Notes under the pieces: generated by a model
The model's database searches: none
What the model was told of the DNA's origin: nothing
Seen by the model: only the letters and a program-made list of their open reading frames with translations
Shown: in pieces, positions 52,701 to 62,220 of the stretch
Position numbering within the stretch: position 1 is the first letter of the stretch
How the letters are laid out: each line of letters opens with the position of its first letter
Position numbers and translations under genes: made by a program
DNA from: Perkinsus olseni
Taxonomy: Eukaryota > Perkinsozoa > Perkinsida
Direction: 5' to 3'
NCBI GenBank assembly: GCA_013115125.1
Contig: JABANN010000021.1
Span: 60,759 to 124,758 of the forward strand
DNA length: 64,000 nt

Positions 52701-55700
52701 CGCAGACATGCAGGTGCGAAAAAGCTGATGTGCCAGGGGTCGAACCTGGGTTGTATGCATGAAAGCCTGCCATGCTTTCCTCTCAGGTGGCTGTACACGT
52801 CGCATGCTGTCGCTACGTTACTGAAGATGCTATGCGATACCTCCTTGCCGAGTGACTACCACAGCCATGTGGTGGATGCTCTGATGACCATCTTCCAACA
52901 CCTCGGCCGCCAAGCCGGTGGTTGTGTGATGCCCTTCTTACCGCAAATCATGAACTCTATCATTTCGGTCGTCCAGAGCAGTCCGGCGGACAGCTCCATA
53001 GCTCACGAGAGGGCACCGTTGTTGAGACACCTAGCATACCTGGTCAAGGTTGCTAATGCTAAGCAGATAGCCCCCTACTTGAAATCGATATTCGATCTGG
53101 TAGGTGCGGTATGGCCACCGGAGAGTATCGGGAGTCCAGGTGAGTTCATCAGGGGCTCGGCTTGGATAGCATTCTCTTCCCGCACGGAGCCTTCCTTATT
53201 GGGCGAGATGCTGGATTGGTGTGGAGGGGATCTGCGTGTGAATATAGCGTGAAAGAATTATTCAACTTAGTCCCGATGGTAGACCAACAACGTGTCGGGC
53301 AGTGGCCGATGACGAGCCCAAACTACAGAGATGAGAGGTATGGTTCAGGGCATCCTCCTCCTCCTCCTCCTCCACCACCACCGCCTCCTCCCCCTTCACT
53401 GCTATCGGACGCTGGTGGTCAGCCACAGAGTTCCCAGCTGGTGATGGTCGCAGCGATGCCGGGGACGTCGGCTGGGACTTCGGATCGCGTGGATTTGATA
53501 TTGGCTGCATTGGCCTTGCTGGAGGAGATATGCAAACAACATCATCATGAGTCGAAAGTAGGTGGGGGGATTTGAACCGGGGACCTTTTGATTACGCACT
53601 TAGGTATACATGGGCCCCCTGGTTCCTCGAATTCTACACCTCCTCTCGCCCAACCGTGGTCTGGGGTACGGCAATCAAGACCACGTGGTGATCGCCAGTC
53701 GCGTGTTGTCGTCTTTGGTCGTCTTCGGTTCGACCATCACCGAGTTCATGCATCTCGTCATACCAACTCTTACGGATCTCTTCGACTACATGCCTTCCAC
53801 TTATACTAATGAAAGTAAGCGTATCTTTCTCTCCGTATCCATCAAGCATCAACCTCGAGACATACTGCGATATCATCTCATGTCTTTAACCTCGCCTCAG
53901 ATCCCCCTGCAGTACCGCCTCCCGCGCACATTCGAGTGAAGGCGATCAAAGTCGTCGGGGCTTTGTCCAAGCAGGTCCCCTTCGCCCAGTTCTCCGGTCG
54001 TATCACTCACCCTCTCGTCCGAATAATCGACAGCGAGACCGCCCCCTTGGAGCTCAAGCATGTGGCGCTGGAGTGTCTCGGGCAGCTGGCTCGGTCCTTC
54101 GGCGAGGGCTTCGCCATCTACGCTCCACTCATCAATCGTACGTGCATTCGACACGGACTGCCGGCCGTCTTCGACACCCCTGAGGGACGGGACGAGTGCA
54201 GGGTCTTCAACAGCCTCAACGCTTCCCCTAGGCTCTCCATGGGAGCCCACTCTCGAAGCATGTCGGATGGTGTCGATCTGTGTGGCATACCGGATACTAC
54301 AGTAGCCCCGGGCTCCCAGGTGAGAGGGTGAACACACCGGACACGCTGGAGTCGGGGATGGAGTGGTATCAGACAGCCGCGACAGGACTGAGACGCTAGG
54401 CCATTGGATCTGAACTTAGTGGCAGCGTTGTGGGAAAGACCGATGCCGAATAGCGGGACTGGGTGTGTTGTAGTAGTGGGAGATGATGGGATGATCAGGT
54501 ATGCAGTTTCGTACCGGACCATCCAGCCTTGCACATGGCTTGGGAGGCGAGTCAAAGGTGGACGAAGGATGAATGGATATTGTGGATGAAGAGGATATCT
54601 TTGGATATCTTACGAGAATCTCCGAGTGAATCCTTGCGTGCTTGCTGGTCTGTTGCACAAATGCATCCGCCGGTTGCGAAGGAACTATTCCCTGTTGGAT
54701 TTTTGGCAACATGGACTTCTCTGCAGGTGAGCCAAACTTGATCTGTTTTGTATCTTGCATGGTTAACCTGAAGATATCCCTCCCTTCAGGATAGCTATCA
54801 GTGTTTCTTACTGCGATCTCTGGAGCTAGCCCTGTGCTCTCCCCAGCTGCCGCCGGACATCCTCCAGACTCTACTGCAGCTGGCTGAGTTCATGGACCGA
54901 TCGAACATGCCTTTGCCGATGGAAAATCGGATGTTGGCAGGTCTTGCTGAGAAATGCCATACCTATGCGAAGGCATTGAGGTGAGCGGAGCGAAGCGCGT
55001 TTACTTTTGGAATGTTAGAGTGGTGAGGATAGGTACCGCGAAATGGAGTTCAAAGCTTCCCCTTCTGTTACGTGCGTGGAGGCTCTGATCTCCACCAACA
55101 TGCAGCTCGGGCAGGCGGTAGAGGCTCAGGGCGTATTGCAGTATGCGCAGCGTTACCTTGGCGATGAGCTGGAGTTGAAGGAAAGTTGGTATGAAAAACT
55201 GCAGTGTTGGGATGAAGCACTGGAAGCGTACGAGATAAGGCAGATGGATGAGCCCGGCAACTTGGACGTCACAACTTCACGTATGAGATGCCTTCGAGCC
55301 CTAGGGGAGTGGGAGAGGCTCGGAAAACTATGCGAGACCTCCTGGGACAACTGCAGAAAACTGGACCCCCAGTCAGCGAAGCGGCATTGGCTGACCATGG
55401 CACCGATGGCAGCCGCAGCACAGTTCAACCTTAGGGACTGGGACAAGATGGAAAAGTAAGTCCTGATGGGCAGGGTCGCCGCCGATGGGGATCCGGCGTT
55501 ACGAAAGGAGTGGTATTGTAATTTCATCCAAGAGCGAGTACAGAAATTCTAGCGAGAACTCGTCTGTGTGGTTTCCCATATTTTAATTTACGCGTGGATG
55601 ATGCGTATTGGGAATGGGAGATTGCTACTGATGTGTTGACTAATACTCGTATGACCTCAGGTACGTGAAGGTTCTTGAGGGCTACGCTGTCGGTGATGGC

Positions 55701-58700
55701 GTTGATGATGATGACGACGCTACCACCAGTGACACGATGCTTGATGCTCGCAATGCCGCTGCGTTGTCTGGTGGGAGCCCCTCCCCTGCTCCTGCTGGTG
55801 GTGATGACGCCATGTCCTTCGAGGGCAGCTTCTATGCGGCTATACTGGCCATACATAAACAGCAGTACGGGAGAGCCTTTAAGCTGGTGAGGCGGAGTGA
55901 CGAATCTTCGTCGTGCGGCTTGTCTCGTATCTTCGCTTTTGCGAATAGCTCGGATGAAAGTGCACCTCACAGCTGATGCTCTCCAATATGCACTTTGAAT
56001 TTCTTTCTGTTGGACGCACGGTATCGCCAGCCGGTATGGGAGTTTTTAGGAAGAGATCCCAACAACTTTCAGATGATAATTTATTTTATACTTTATCGCT
56101 TCTTCAGATTTACCGAAGTCGAGACAGCTTGGACGGCGAGCTGACGGCCCTTATCGGTGAGAGCTACACTAGAGCGTACCGATGCCTTATCAAAGTACAG
56201 CAACTCACCGAACTTGAGGAGATTATCAAGTAGGATGGAGATGAATCAAATGTTGTTAACATGATGACGCTTCGCTCCGCTAAGATACAAACAGCTGGAA
56301 GATACTGGTGACAGTCAGAGTTGCTCGCTGATGCGCGATATGTGGACGAGACGCCTGCTGGGTTGCAGACCCGACGTAGAGGCTTGGCGATCTATTTTGG
56401 AGCTTCGGTGGGTCGTGGGTTCGAATCCGGGGTCTGACACCTGTTCATTTTCAGGACATTAGTGGTACCGCCTCGTGAGGACTTGACGACGTGGTTGAAA
56501 TTCACAGGTAAAGAGGTATCTTAGGTCGATCCGTGTAAGATACACAATCTCCTTCTCAAGCTCTTTGCCGGAAGTCTGGTCGTCTGTCCCTGGCAACCAA
56601 GACGATTGACATGCTTCGTGCTGACTCGACGTTGAAGCGAGATCCAGTGGTGACCTGGGAGTACCTCAAGAACCTCTACGCTAACGGCAGTAGATGGGAA
56701 GCTCGGGACATGCTGCAGGTGATCAGCTCTCTGTGCTCTGCCTTCTACATGGCTTGCGATCTATCATTTATGATTGTAGTAGTATCTTTTCATGCTGACA
56801 TCACTCATGAGAGCTCATCTCGGCCTTTGGATACGCGTGTTCGTATCCTCAGTCGTTCCTTCAACAACACGGTGCGGTGGTGAACCCTGATCTCATCATA
56901 GACGTCGGCACCGGCGTACCCTCCGCAGTTCTCCCATCGCCGCGTTCGAGGAGGATCGGTAGTCCTGGCGGTAGAAGGCGGAGGCGCGCTGCTAGCTCCT
57001 TCTCACAGTCACAGGTGAGGGCGCTGGGCTCGCAATCTGAAGGCGCAGGTTCGATTCGCGGTCGGGGTATTTTCCAGGTTCCGATAGAGTTGCTCTCGAA
57101 ATGTCATCTAAAGATGGGCCTTTGGACCAAGGAGCTTGCGGAGGACTTCTTGCAGGTAGGCTCGGAGATCGCTACACTGATGCGATCGAATTTCGTGGCG
57201 CAGCGGTCACCCCTGATGCGGCGACGTTGGCGTTTGACGTCGAATACCTTTGGGTTGCCTGGCTCAAGCCTGTCTTGTAGCCCCGGAAATTCGGGGCGCG
57301 CGAAAGTTTTCACCTCGAATGTTCACGGGCATCTCTTTCAGACGTCCTTCTTCGAGGACGAGGGAGTGTTGGAGAACGTTCTCGGATGGTTCGAGAGTGC
57401 CATCAAACTCAATCCGAAATACTACAAAGGTCAGTGATACCGCCGGGCGCGCGAGATTTACATCCACATCTGGGAGAGTATTGATGGTCGGAGTGTGGAT
57501 GCTGGACTGCTTCGCTCCGCCTTTTTTGGACCGTTTTTCATTCTGTTCAGCATGGAATGCGTGGGCGTTGGCTAATTATAATGCTGTAACGTACATTGAG
57601 AATCAGCATCGAGGCTCGGGGGCATCGAGCCCGAAGGGAGCGCCCGCTGGCGACGGACTCAGTGACAGGCGTAAAGCACCGCCGCAACCACAGTCGTCAG
57701 GTGAGATGGGCGATCTTCGGACGGAGTCGGTGGTTCTTCGTGTATTCAACGCAGTTGGGTTGGGTAGATGGATAGTATCCGATGCACCCGAGTTCGAATC
57801 CTGGCTACGTCGTTTTTGCGGGCAGGTGTTCTGGAGGAGTCGAAGCCGTACCTCTTGAATGCTCTACGAGGATTCACGAAATCGATTATTCTTAGTGACC
57901 CTCCCCAGCTGCAGGTAGGCCTGCAAAAGAGTCACGCGCCATGAAATTGCTCGCTCAGGATGTCCTGCGGCTGATAACGCTGGGGTTCAAATACAGCGGT
58001 GACAGCGACTTGGAACTAGAACTTCAGAAAGGCTTCGACCAAGCTCCTCTGGTGGCCTGGCTCCAGGTCAGTTTATTATCGATCACGTGATCGATTTGGA
58101 TATTCCCAATATCATGGCAGGTCACACCTCAGCTCATTGCTCGTCTCCGTAGCAAAAGGCAGTCCTTGCGGACGACCGTGCATCAGCTACTGTCTCGGGT
58201 TGGCGTCACGTAAGTTGAAGTCGTTCTACGGTCCCGCTGAAATCGCTTCCACGCCGGCTCGCCAACTCTGCTGTGGTCATTCATATCGATCTGCGTTTAA
58301 CCTTCGCGAGCGCTAACTGATTCTAATCATCATAAAAATGATCTCTGTTTTGACCGGGCTCCCTGAAGATACCCTCAAGCGCTCGTATTCCCTCTCACTG
58401 TGGCGACGCGGAGTAGCGTGAGCACCTTCGTTATCAGCAGCAAACGGTTGTTGCAGGAGATATCGGTAGGTCGATGTCCATGCATCATCATTGGTGGACT
58501 GGATACGCCCTCAGACGCATCGGAAGACCCTCGTCCAACAGAACCAACTGGTATCTTCTGAGCTCATCAGGATATCTATGCTATGGCATGAGATCTGGTG
58601 AGTACACGACATCAGCCTAGGGTGGGGGCTTGCGACGGGAGTCCCGGAGGACGTGTGGAGGTGTCGGGAATCTTTGCAGTGCGCTGCAGACGGCTAGCGG

Positions 58701-61700
58701 GGTTCAATTCTGATCAGTCCGACTTAAGTCCGATTTTGAGCGCAATTCTCGTCCTTCTGTCATTTCGTGCCCTCCTTTCTCGAGACTGTCCCATCGCTAC
58801 TGTAAATTTTCTTGATGCTTGATGCCGTTTACTTTGATATCTCTCATTAGACTCACTTTCCATGTTCTTGACGAGTATCTCTATGTGCATGCGTGCTAGG
58901 TGTGAAGCCCTGGAGGAGGGTAGTCGGCTGTACTACGCCGAGCATGATGTCAATGGCATGATTGAGGTCCTCAAGCCGTTACACGAGATGATGCTGCAGG
59001 GGCCTCAAACTCTCAGGTCGGTTCTTGTTGCGCACAGCGAAGATTCTCCATTGTAGCGTATCCTTGTCGTCAGAGAGACCTCCTTCACCCAAGCCTTCGG
59101 TCGAGATCTTCGGGAGGCTTTGAAGTGGATCCATGCCTACGAACGGGAGGAGGCCCGGCGACAGCAGGAGGATGTCGACTTTTGCGCTGAGGGGGAGTCC
59201 GCGAGATCCGATGACAAGCGATTGGACCTAATCGATCAAGCTTGGCAGATCTATTATAAGGTGTTCCAGAAGATTCACAAACAAGTAAGAACAAGCAATT
59301 TATGCTACAACTACACCTGTAACCGCTCTTTCTCTCTTTTCGAGGGTTTCCGCAATTTTCCGTATAGAATACTTGCGCGGTCGAGTAACGCTCGCCCCGC
59401 CTGTCAGGTTCAAACCCTTTCCCATCTCGATCTGCAGTACGTGTCCCCTCTACTACTCAACGCTCGGAATCTCGAGCTGGCAGTCCCCGGGACCTACACG
59501 CCGGAGCGAGAAGAAGCCGGCGATCTGATCACGATATCCTACTTTAGTCCCAGCATTGATGTGAGGAAAATTGGGCGGAGCGAAGCGTTACGGAAATTTT
59601 TTCTTCTTTTTGTATCAGATAATTGCAAGTAAACAGAAACCGCGAATTATTCATATGAGAGGATCTGATGGTCGAAGCTACAAGTTCGTTCTCAAGGTTC
59701 GAGCCAGAAAGATACTTGAAGATTTGTGACGATTGTTCATGCAGGGCCATGAAGATCTGAAGCAAGACGAGCGAGTCATGCAGCTGTTCGGACTTATCAA
59801 CAGCCTGGTGGCGGGGCAGGCTTCCAAGTCGACCAAATTAGGGGATAACGCTACGGGTGAGAGAATCTTCGCTGTGCGCGCAGGAAGATATCTCTCTTGC
59901 AGTATCTCGTATTGGTGTCCCGAACGCCGCGTCTCCGACGTATCAGCAGATCTACAGCGGAGGGAAATTGGCATCCAATGTTAACCAAGTTTTCAACTCC
60001 CTCAGGGTGAGTGACGAAAGGAGATGAAATCGATCACCTGATCGATTTCAGATTCAAACCTATGCAGTAGTGCCGTTATCGAACAACTCCGGGTTAATCG
60101 AATGGGTGCCCGGCTCTGATACGATCCATAAGCTCATCAAGGACTACCGGGATGCCAACAACATCCCTCTTAGTGTTGAGTAGGTCGGGTAGCGAGATCC
60201 CTCCACGATGGTGCGTGCAAGTCCTTAGCTTACAGGCTGCAACTTGTAGCTGATGGAGACTGATGTCTGGGTTTTATCGATTATCACAAAATCTGCTTTT
60301 GGAATATGCACACTATTTCGGTTCATCTCGAGTCTGCTACCTTCAGGTACTCTCTCATGAAGGGGATGTACGGTCGTTGCGAAGAACTGTCATTGCTTCA
60401 AAAGGTTGAGGTCCTTCGATATGCTCTGGATAACACCTCTGTAAGTTGCCCTCCCCGCTGACGATGATCTAGCAAGCAGCACCTCTCAGGGTGATGACCT
60501 CGAGCGCGTGATGTGGTTACAGAGCCGTAACAGCGAGGTTTGGCTGAGACGTCGCGGTAACTACTCTCGGAGCCTCGCAGTCATGTCCGTTGTCGGGTGA
60601 GAAGACTGACGGGTCGAAGCCGACGGCTGGGAGCCATCGCCAACGTATACGGAAACCTCTGGGTCTTTCTAGAGTTCAGCGATGCGCGAGCGGCTCAGGA
60701 TTTTGCGGTCGAGTCACGCAATCCTAGGCCGGAGAAACGCTGATGTACACGTCCGAGGCAGCCGTCATCCGCACGCGGGCTGCAGTCCGACCACGGGATT
60801 GTAGAGGAGGCAGCCTCAATCTCGAGTGGTCGGAGAAGCAATTGAGTCGTTGTTTGTTGGAGCTAATCACCTGATACGTCGCCTCAGCGTAGTGTGTCCA
60901 TGATAGCGTGGATTGGCATGTTTCGCGGGCACTCGGTAAATCAGTGAATTCTCAACCGGTATTTTATAGTTATTTCTGAGCGTCGCCAGCTTCTTTGTCT
61001 TCGTTCAGGTACGTTCTTGGGTTGGGAGACAGGCACCCGTCGAATATCATGATCGAGCAGGACACGGGTAAAGTGGTCCACATCGATTTCGGCGACTGTT
61101 TCGAAGTAGCGATGCTGAGGTAGGTATCTTGAGGTCGAGCGTGCGACAAGTAGAAAAGGTTGCATGTGTGCTTGTATTTAGGGAAAGATTCCCCGAGAAG
61201 ATTCCATTCCGACTGACCCGGATGTTAGTAAATGCGTTGGAAGTCTCGGGAGTTGAGGGCTCCTTCAGACGAACCTGCGAGAAAATGGTGACCAAAGTCA
61301 CGCGCCGCGAAATTCGAAAAAACCTCGCCTCAGATGCAATTATTGCGTACCAACAAAGACGCCGTCATGGCCATGCTCGAGGCCTTCGTTTTCGACCCCC
61401 TCATCACCTGGCGCCTCATGCCCACCAGGTCAGTGACCTCTCACGACGATCCGTCTTATGAAGGAGATCCTCAGGCCATTCGAGAGCGGGACTCCGAAGA
61501 AGACCACTGTGGCCGAGGGGCCAGCAGCAGCAGGAGCACGCCGGCCTTCCAACACAACAGCGGAAGGTGACATTTCCTGTTCGTTACGAGCGGTGCCATT
61601 TTCGTGGGAACTCAGGCAACGTCTCCCCTACTGCGAGTGACGACCATCGCGATACAAATTCCCAGCCGGGAGAGGTGAGATGGCTGTTCGGGAGAATGGC

Positions 61701-62220
61701 TGTTTGACCTCCTGTCTTGCATGCGATATATCAGACTGCCGACGTGACTGGTGATGGTAAACGGAAAGGTCGACGAGATGCCAAGATCGAAAATTACGCG
61801 GATCCAGTTCCTCGACCTCTACAGAAGTTCGACGTTGGCGGAGTTGCAGGTGAGTTGCGACTTCTCCTCTCGAAATTTCTGCGATCGTGCCCATTGGTCA
61901 GGCCAAGGGGATCCCCACCTAGCATCAGTGAGAATAAAAGTGGCCCGGCAAAGAGAGCTCCGCCATGTGTTGGGTCCTGAAGGGCTGCTTGCTAATCAAG
62001 AGGAGCTGCAGCATCATGCCCGAGTCATTGTTGACCGGGTCCTCACAAAACTCACGGGGACTGATTTTAACCACGGACAGTAGGCAAGTGTCGCTATTCG
62101 CGTGTTAGTGGAGTTGTCAGGTACATGTCGGTGGAGGCACAGGTCGAGCGGCTGATAGAAGAGGCGACTTCCTATGAGAATCTGTCTCAGTGTTATGTTG
62201 GTTGGTGTGCCTTCTGGTGA
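46701..62220 (+). CDS. TOR: Target of rapamycin (TOR) Ser/Thr kinase of the PIKK family
   Basis: A 14-15 kb gene with several dozen short introns, encoding the catalytic core of TOR complexes (growth control by nutrients). HEAT repeats are readable from 47.93 kb ([51 protein letters not shown]) to about 54.3 kb, FAT from 54.5 to 58.2 kb ([16 protein letters not shown]), FRB from 58.57 to 59.28 kb (LWHEIW, then [26 protein letters not shown]). The kinase domain runs 59.6-61.4 kb ([41 protein letters not shown]). FATC ends [15 protein letters not shown] with TGA at 62218-62220. Catalytic Asp and DFG are intact. The start is uncertain: an ATG at 46701 begins Met-Asn-Ser13 (an AGC repeat) and GTACCG follows as a possible donor. 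Frames between 46.8 and 47.9 kb are not clearly TOR. Confidence 0.85.
46707..46745 (+). repeat. AGC trinucleotide repeat (12 units plus AGT)
   Basis: Follows ATG-AAC and would encode 13 Ser. It may be the first exon of the TOR gene. Confidence 0.8.
48071..48116 (+). repeat. TOR tRNA 3'-half intron, sense (46 nt)
   Basis: Splits [18 protein letters not shown] (phase 0). Reads AAAGGACCCGGGTTCTATCC, that is variable loop plus B box, then a T-rich end CATTTTTAG. Confidence 0.75.
48817..48913 (-). repeat. TOR intron with long antisense tRNA-like sequence (97 nt)
   Basis: Lies between RPAAVSA and [12 protein letters not shown]. The reverse complement reads CCTAACAA, then GACCCGAGTTCGATTCC and CGCAAACC. 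This is a tRNA anticodon loop (AAC, Val-like), T arm and acceptor. An internal TTAG at 48859 could be an alternative 3' end. Confidence 0.65.
50413..50467 (+). repeat. TOR intron with GCGGAGCGAAG motif (55 nt)
   Basis: Splits [19 protein letters not shown]. It starts GTGAGTATCTTAGCGGAGCG; the motif TATCTTAGCGGAGCGAAG recurs in reverse complement in the intron near 56.27 kb. Confidence 0.75.
50592..50648 (+). repeat. TOR intron with GCGGAGCGAAGC motif (57 nt)
   Basis: GTGAAT..TTTACAG after KPSFSDE. Its length is a multiple of three with no stop, so the frame also reads through it. The motif at 50615-50626 and the GT..AG ends argue for an intron. Confidence 0.5.
50804..50850 (-). repeat. TOR tRNA 3'-half intron, antisense (47 nt)
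   Basis: Splits [18 protein letters not shown]. It starts GTAGGTCCTGGGATTTGAAC; the reverse complement carries CCCAGGTTCAAATCCC. It ends GAGCTTACAG. Confidence 0.8.
50930..50978 (+). repeat. TOR tRNA 3'-half intron, sense (49 nt)
   Basis: Splits [18 protein letters not shown]. It starts GTAGGTTTCG, then ACCGGGTTCGATCCCGG (a T-arm hairpin), then CGGAGGTCG, then TTTTTCAG: T-run and acceptor AG. Confidence 0.85.
51317..51367 (-). repeat. TOR tRNA 3'-half intron, antisense (51 nt)
   Basis: Splits [18 protein letters not shown]. It starts GTAGAAAAGTGACGTGGGC (A-run, the antisense of a terminator), with GGGGGTCGAACCTGGG in the middle, and ends TTGCGCAG. Confidence 0.8.
51483..51528 (+). repeat. 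TOR tRNA 3'-half intron, sense (46 nt)
   Basis: Splits [17 protein letters not shown]. It starts GTAGGTCTCGGGTTCGATTC (variable loop plus B box), then GGTGGAGGCA, then TTTTTATTTCTCAG. Confidence 0.8.
51848..51906 (-). repeat. TOR tRNA 3'-half intron, antisense (59 nt)
   Basis: Splits [19 protein letters not shown] (phase 0). The core GGCGATCGAACCCGGGTG is an inverted B box; it ends GGATTACCCACTCAG. Confidence 0.8.
52714..52786 (-). repeat. TOR tRNA 3'-half intron, antisense (73 nt)
   Basis: Ends just before [17 protein letters not shown]. The reverse complement reads GGCTTTCATGC (TTC, Glu-like anticodon loop), then CCAGGTTCGACCCCTGG, a perfect 5-bp T stem with a 7-nt loop, then an acceptor-like stretch and TTTTT. 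Confidence 0.8.
53558..53603 (-). repeat. TOR tRNA 3'-half intron, antisense (46 nt)
   Basis: Splits [19 protein letters not shown]. It starts GTAGGTGGGGGGATTTGAAC; the reverse complement reads GTAATCAAAAGGTCCCCGG and TTCAAATCC: anticodon arm, variable loop, B box. Confidence 0.8.
54981..55032 (+). repeat. TOR intron with GCGGAGCGAAGC motif (52 nt)
   Basis: Splits [17 protein letters not shown]. It starts GTGAGCGGAGCGAAGCGCG, so the motif abuts the 5' splice site. Confidence 0.8.
56408..56454 (+). repeat. TOR tRNA 3'-half intron, sense (47 nt)
   Basis: Starts GTGGGTCGTGGGTTCGAATC (variable loop plus B box), then GGGGTCTGACACC, and ends TTCATTTTCAG. Lies in the FAT region. Confidence 0.75.
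57015..57077 (+). repeat. TOR tRNA-derived intron, sense (63 nt)
   Basis: Reads GCGCTGGGCTCGCAATCTGA (anticodon arm, loop CTCGCAA), then AGGCGCAGGTTCGATTCGCG and TCGGGG, then TATTTTCCAG. It keeps the 3' two-thirds of a tRNA. Confidence 0.8.
57430..57550 (-). repeat. TOR intron with inverted GCGGAGCGAAGC motif (121 nt)
   Basis: Splits [29 protein letters not shown] at 57509-57520 is followed by a T-run. Confidence 0.75.
57701..57825 (+). repeat. TOR intron with longer tRNA-like sequence, sense (125 nt)
   Basis: Splits [23 protein letters not shown]. The second half reads GATGCACCCGAGTTCGAATC, then CTGGCTACGTCG, then TTTTTG and GGGCAG. The first half may hold D-arm-like sequence. Confidence 0.65.
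57915..57958 (+). repeat. TOR intron with AGTCACGCGCC motif (44 nt)
   Basis: Splits [17 protein letters not shown]. It contains AGTCACGCGCCATGAAATT (57930-57948). Confidence 0.8.
58078..58095. repeat. Perfect 18-bp palindrome in a TOR intron
   Basis: ATCGATCACGTGATCGAT. The right half plus TTTGG also occurs at about 11.2 kb, and a near copy lies in the 60007-60051 intron. Confidence 0.85.
59017..59073 (-). repeat. TOR intron with inverted TTCGCTGTGCGC motif (57 nt)
   Basis: Splits [17 protein letters not shown] inside the FRB domain. GCGCACAGCGAA at 59030-59041. Confidence 0.8.
59561..59618 (+). repeat. TOR intron with GCGGAGCGAAGC motif (58 nt)
   Basis: Splits [16 protein letters not shown]. 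Motif at 59575-59586, followed by a long T-rich tract and GTATCAG. Confidence 0.85.
59857..59902 (+). repeat. TOR intron with TTCGCTGTGCGC motif (46 nt)
   Basis: Splits [18 protein letters not shown] in the kinase domain. It starts GTGAGAGAATCTTCGCTGTG. Confidence 0.8.
60007..60051. repeat. TOR intron with palindrome (45 nt)
   Basis: Splits [19 protein letters not shown]. Contains GAAATCGATCA-CC-TGATCGATTTC (60026-60049), which runs into the acceptor TTTCAG. Confidence 0.85.
61288..61333 (+). repeat. TOR intron with AGTCACGCGCC motif (46 nt)
   Basis: Splits [18 protein letters not shown]. Contains AGTCACGCGCCGCGAAATT (61296-61314) and a GTGAC/GTCAC hairpin at its start. Confidence 0.8.

Noticed and set aside
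53350-53400. Pro-codon run (CTC repeats) as an unstable repeat of interest
   Set aside because: An in-frame polyproline linker in TOR; low-complexity linkers are common in PIKK proteins.
57976-57996. GGGGTTCAAATAC, T-arm-like
   Set aside because: It codes for LGFKYSG at the end of the FAT domain, so it is coding, not tRNA-derived.
59404-59425. AGGTTCAAACCC, B-box-like
   Set aside because: It lies in a TOR exon and encodes [13 protein letters not shown], conserved in the family; chance match.
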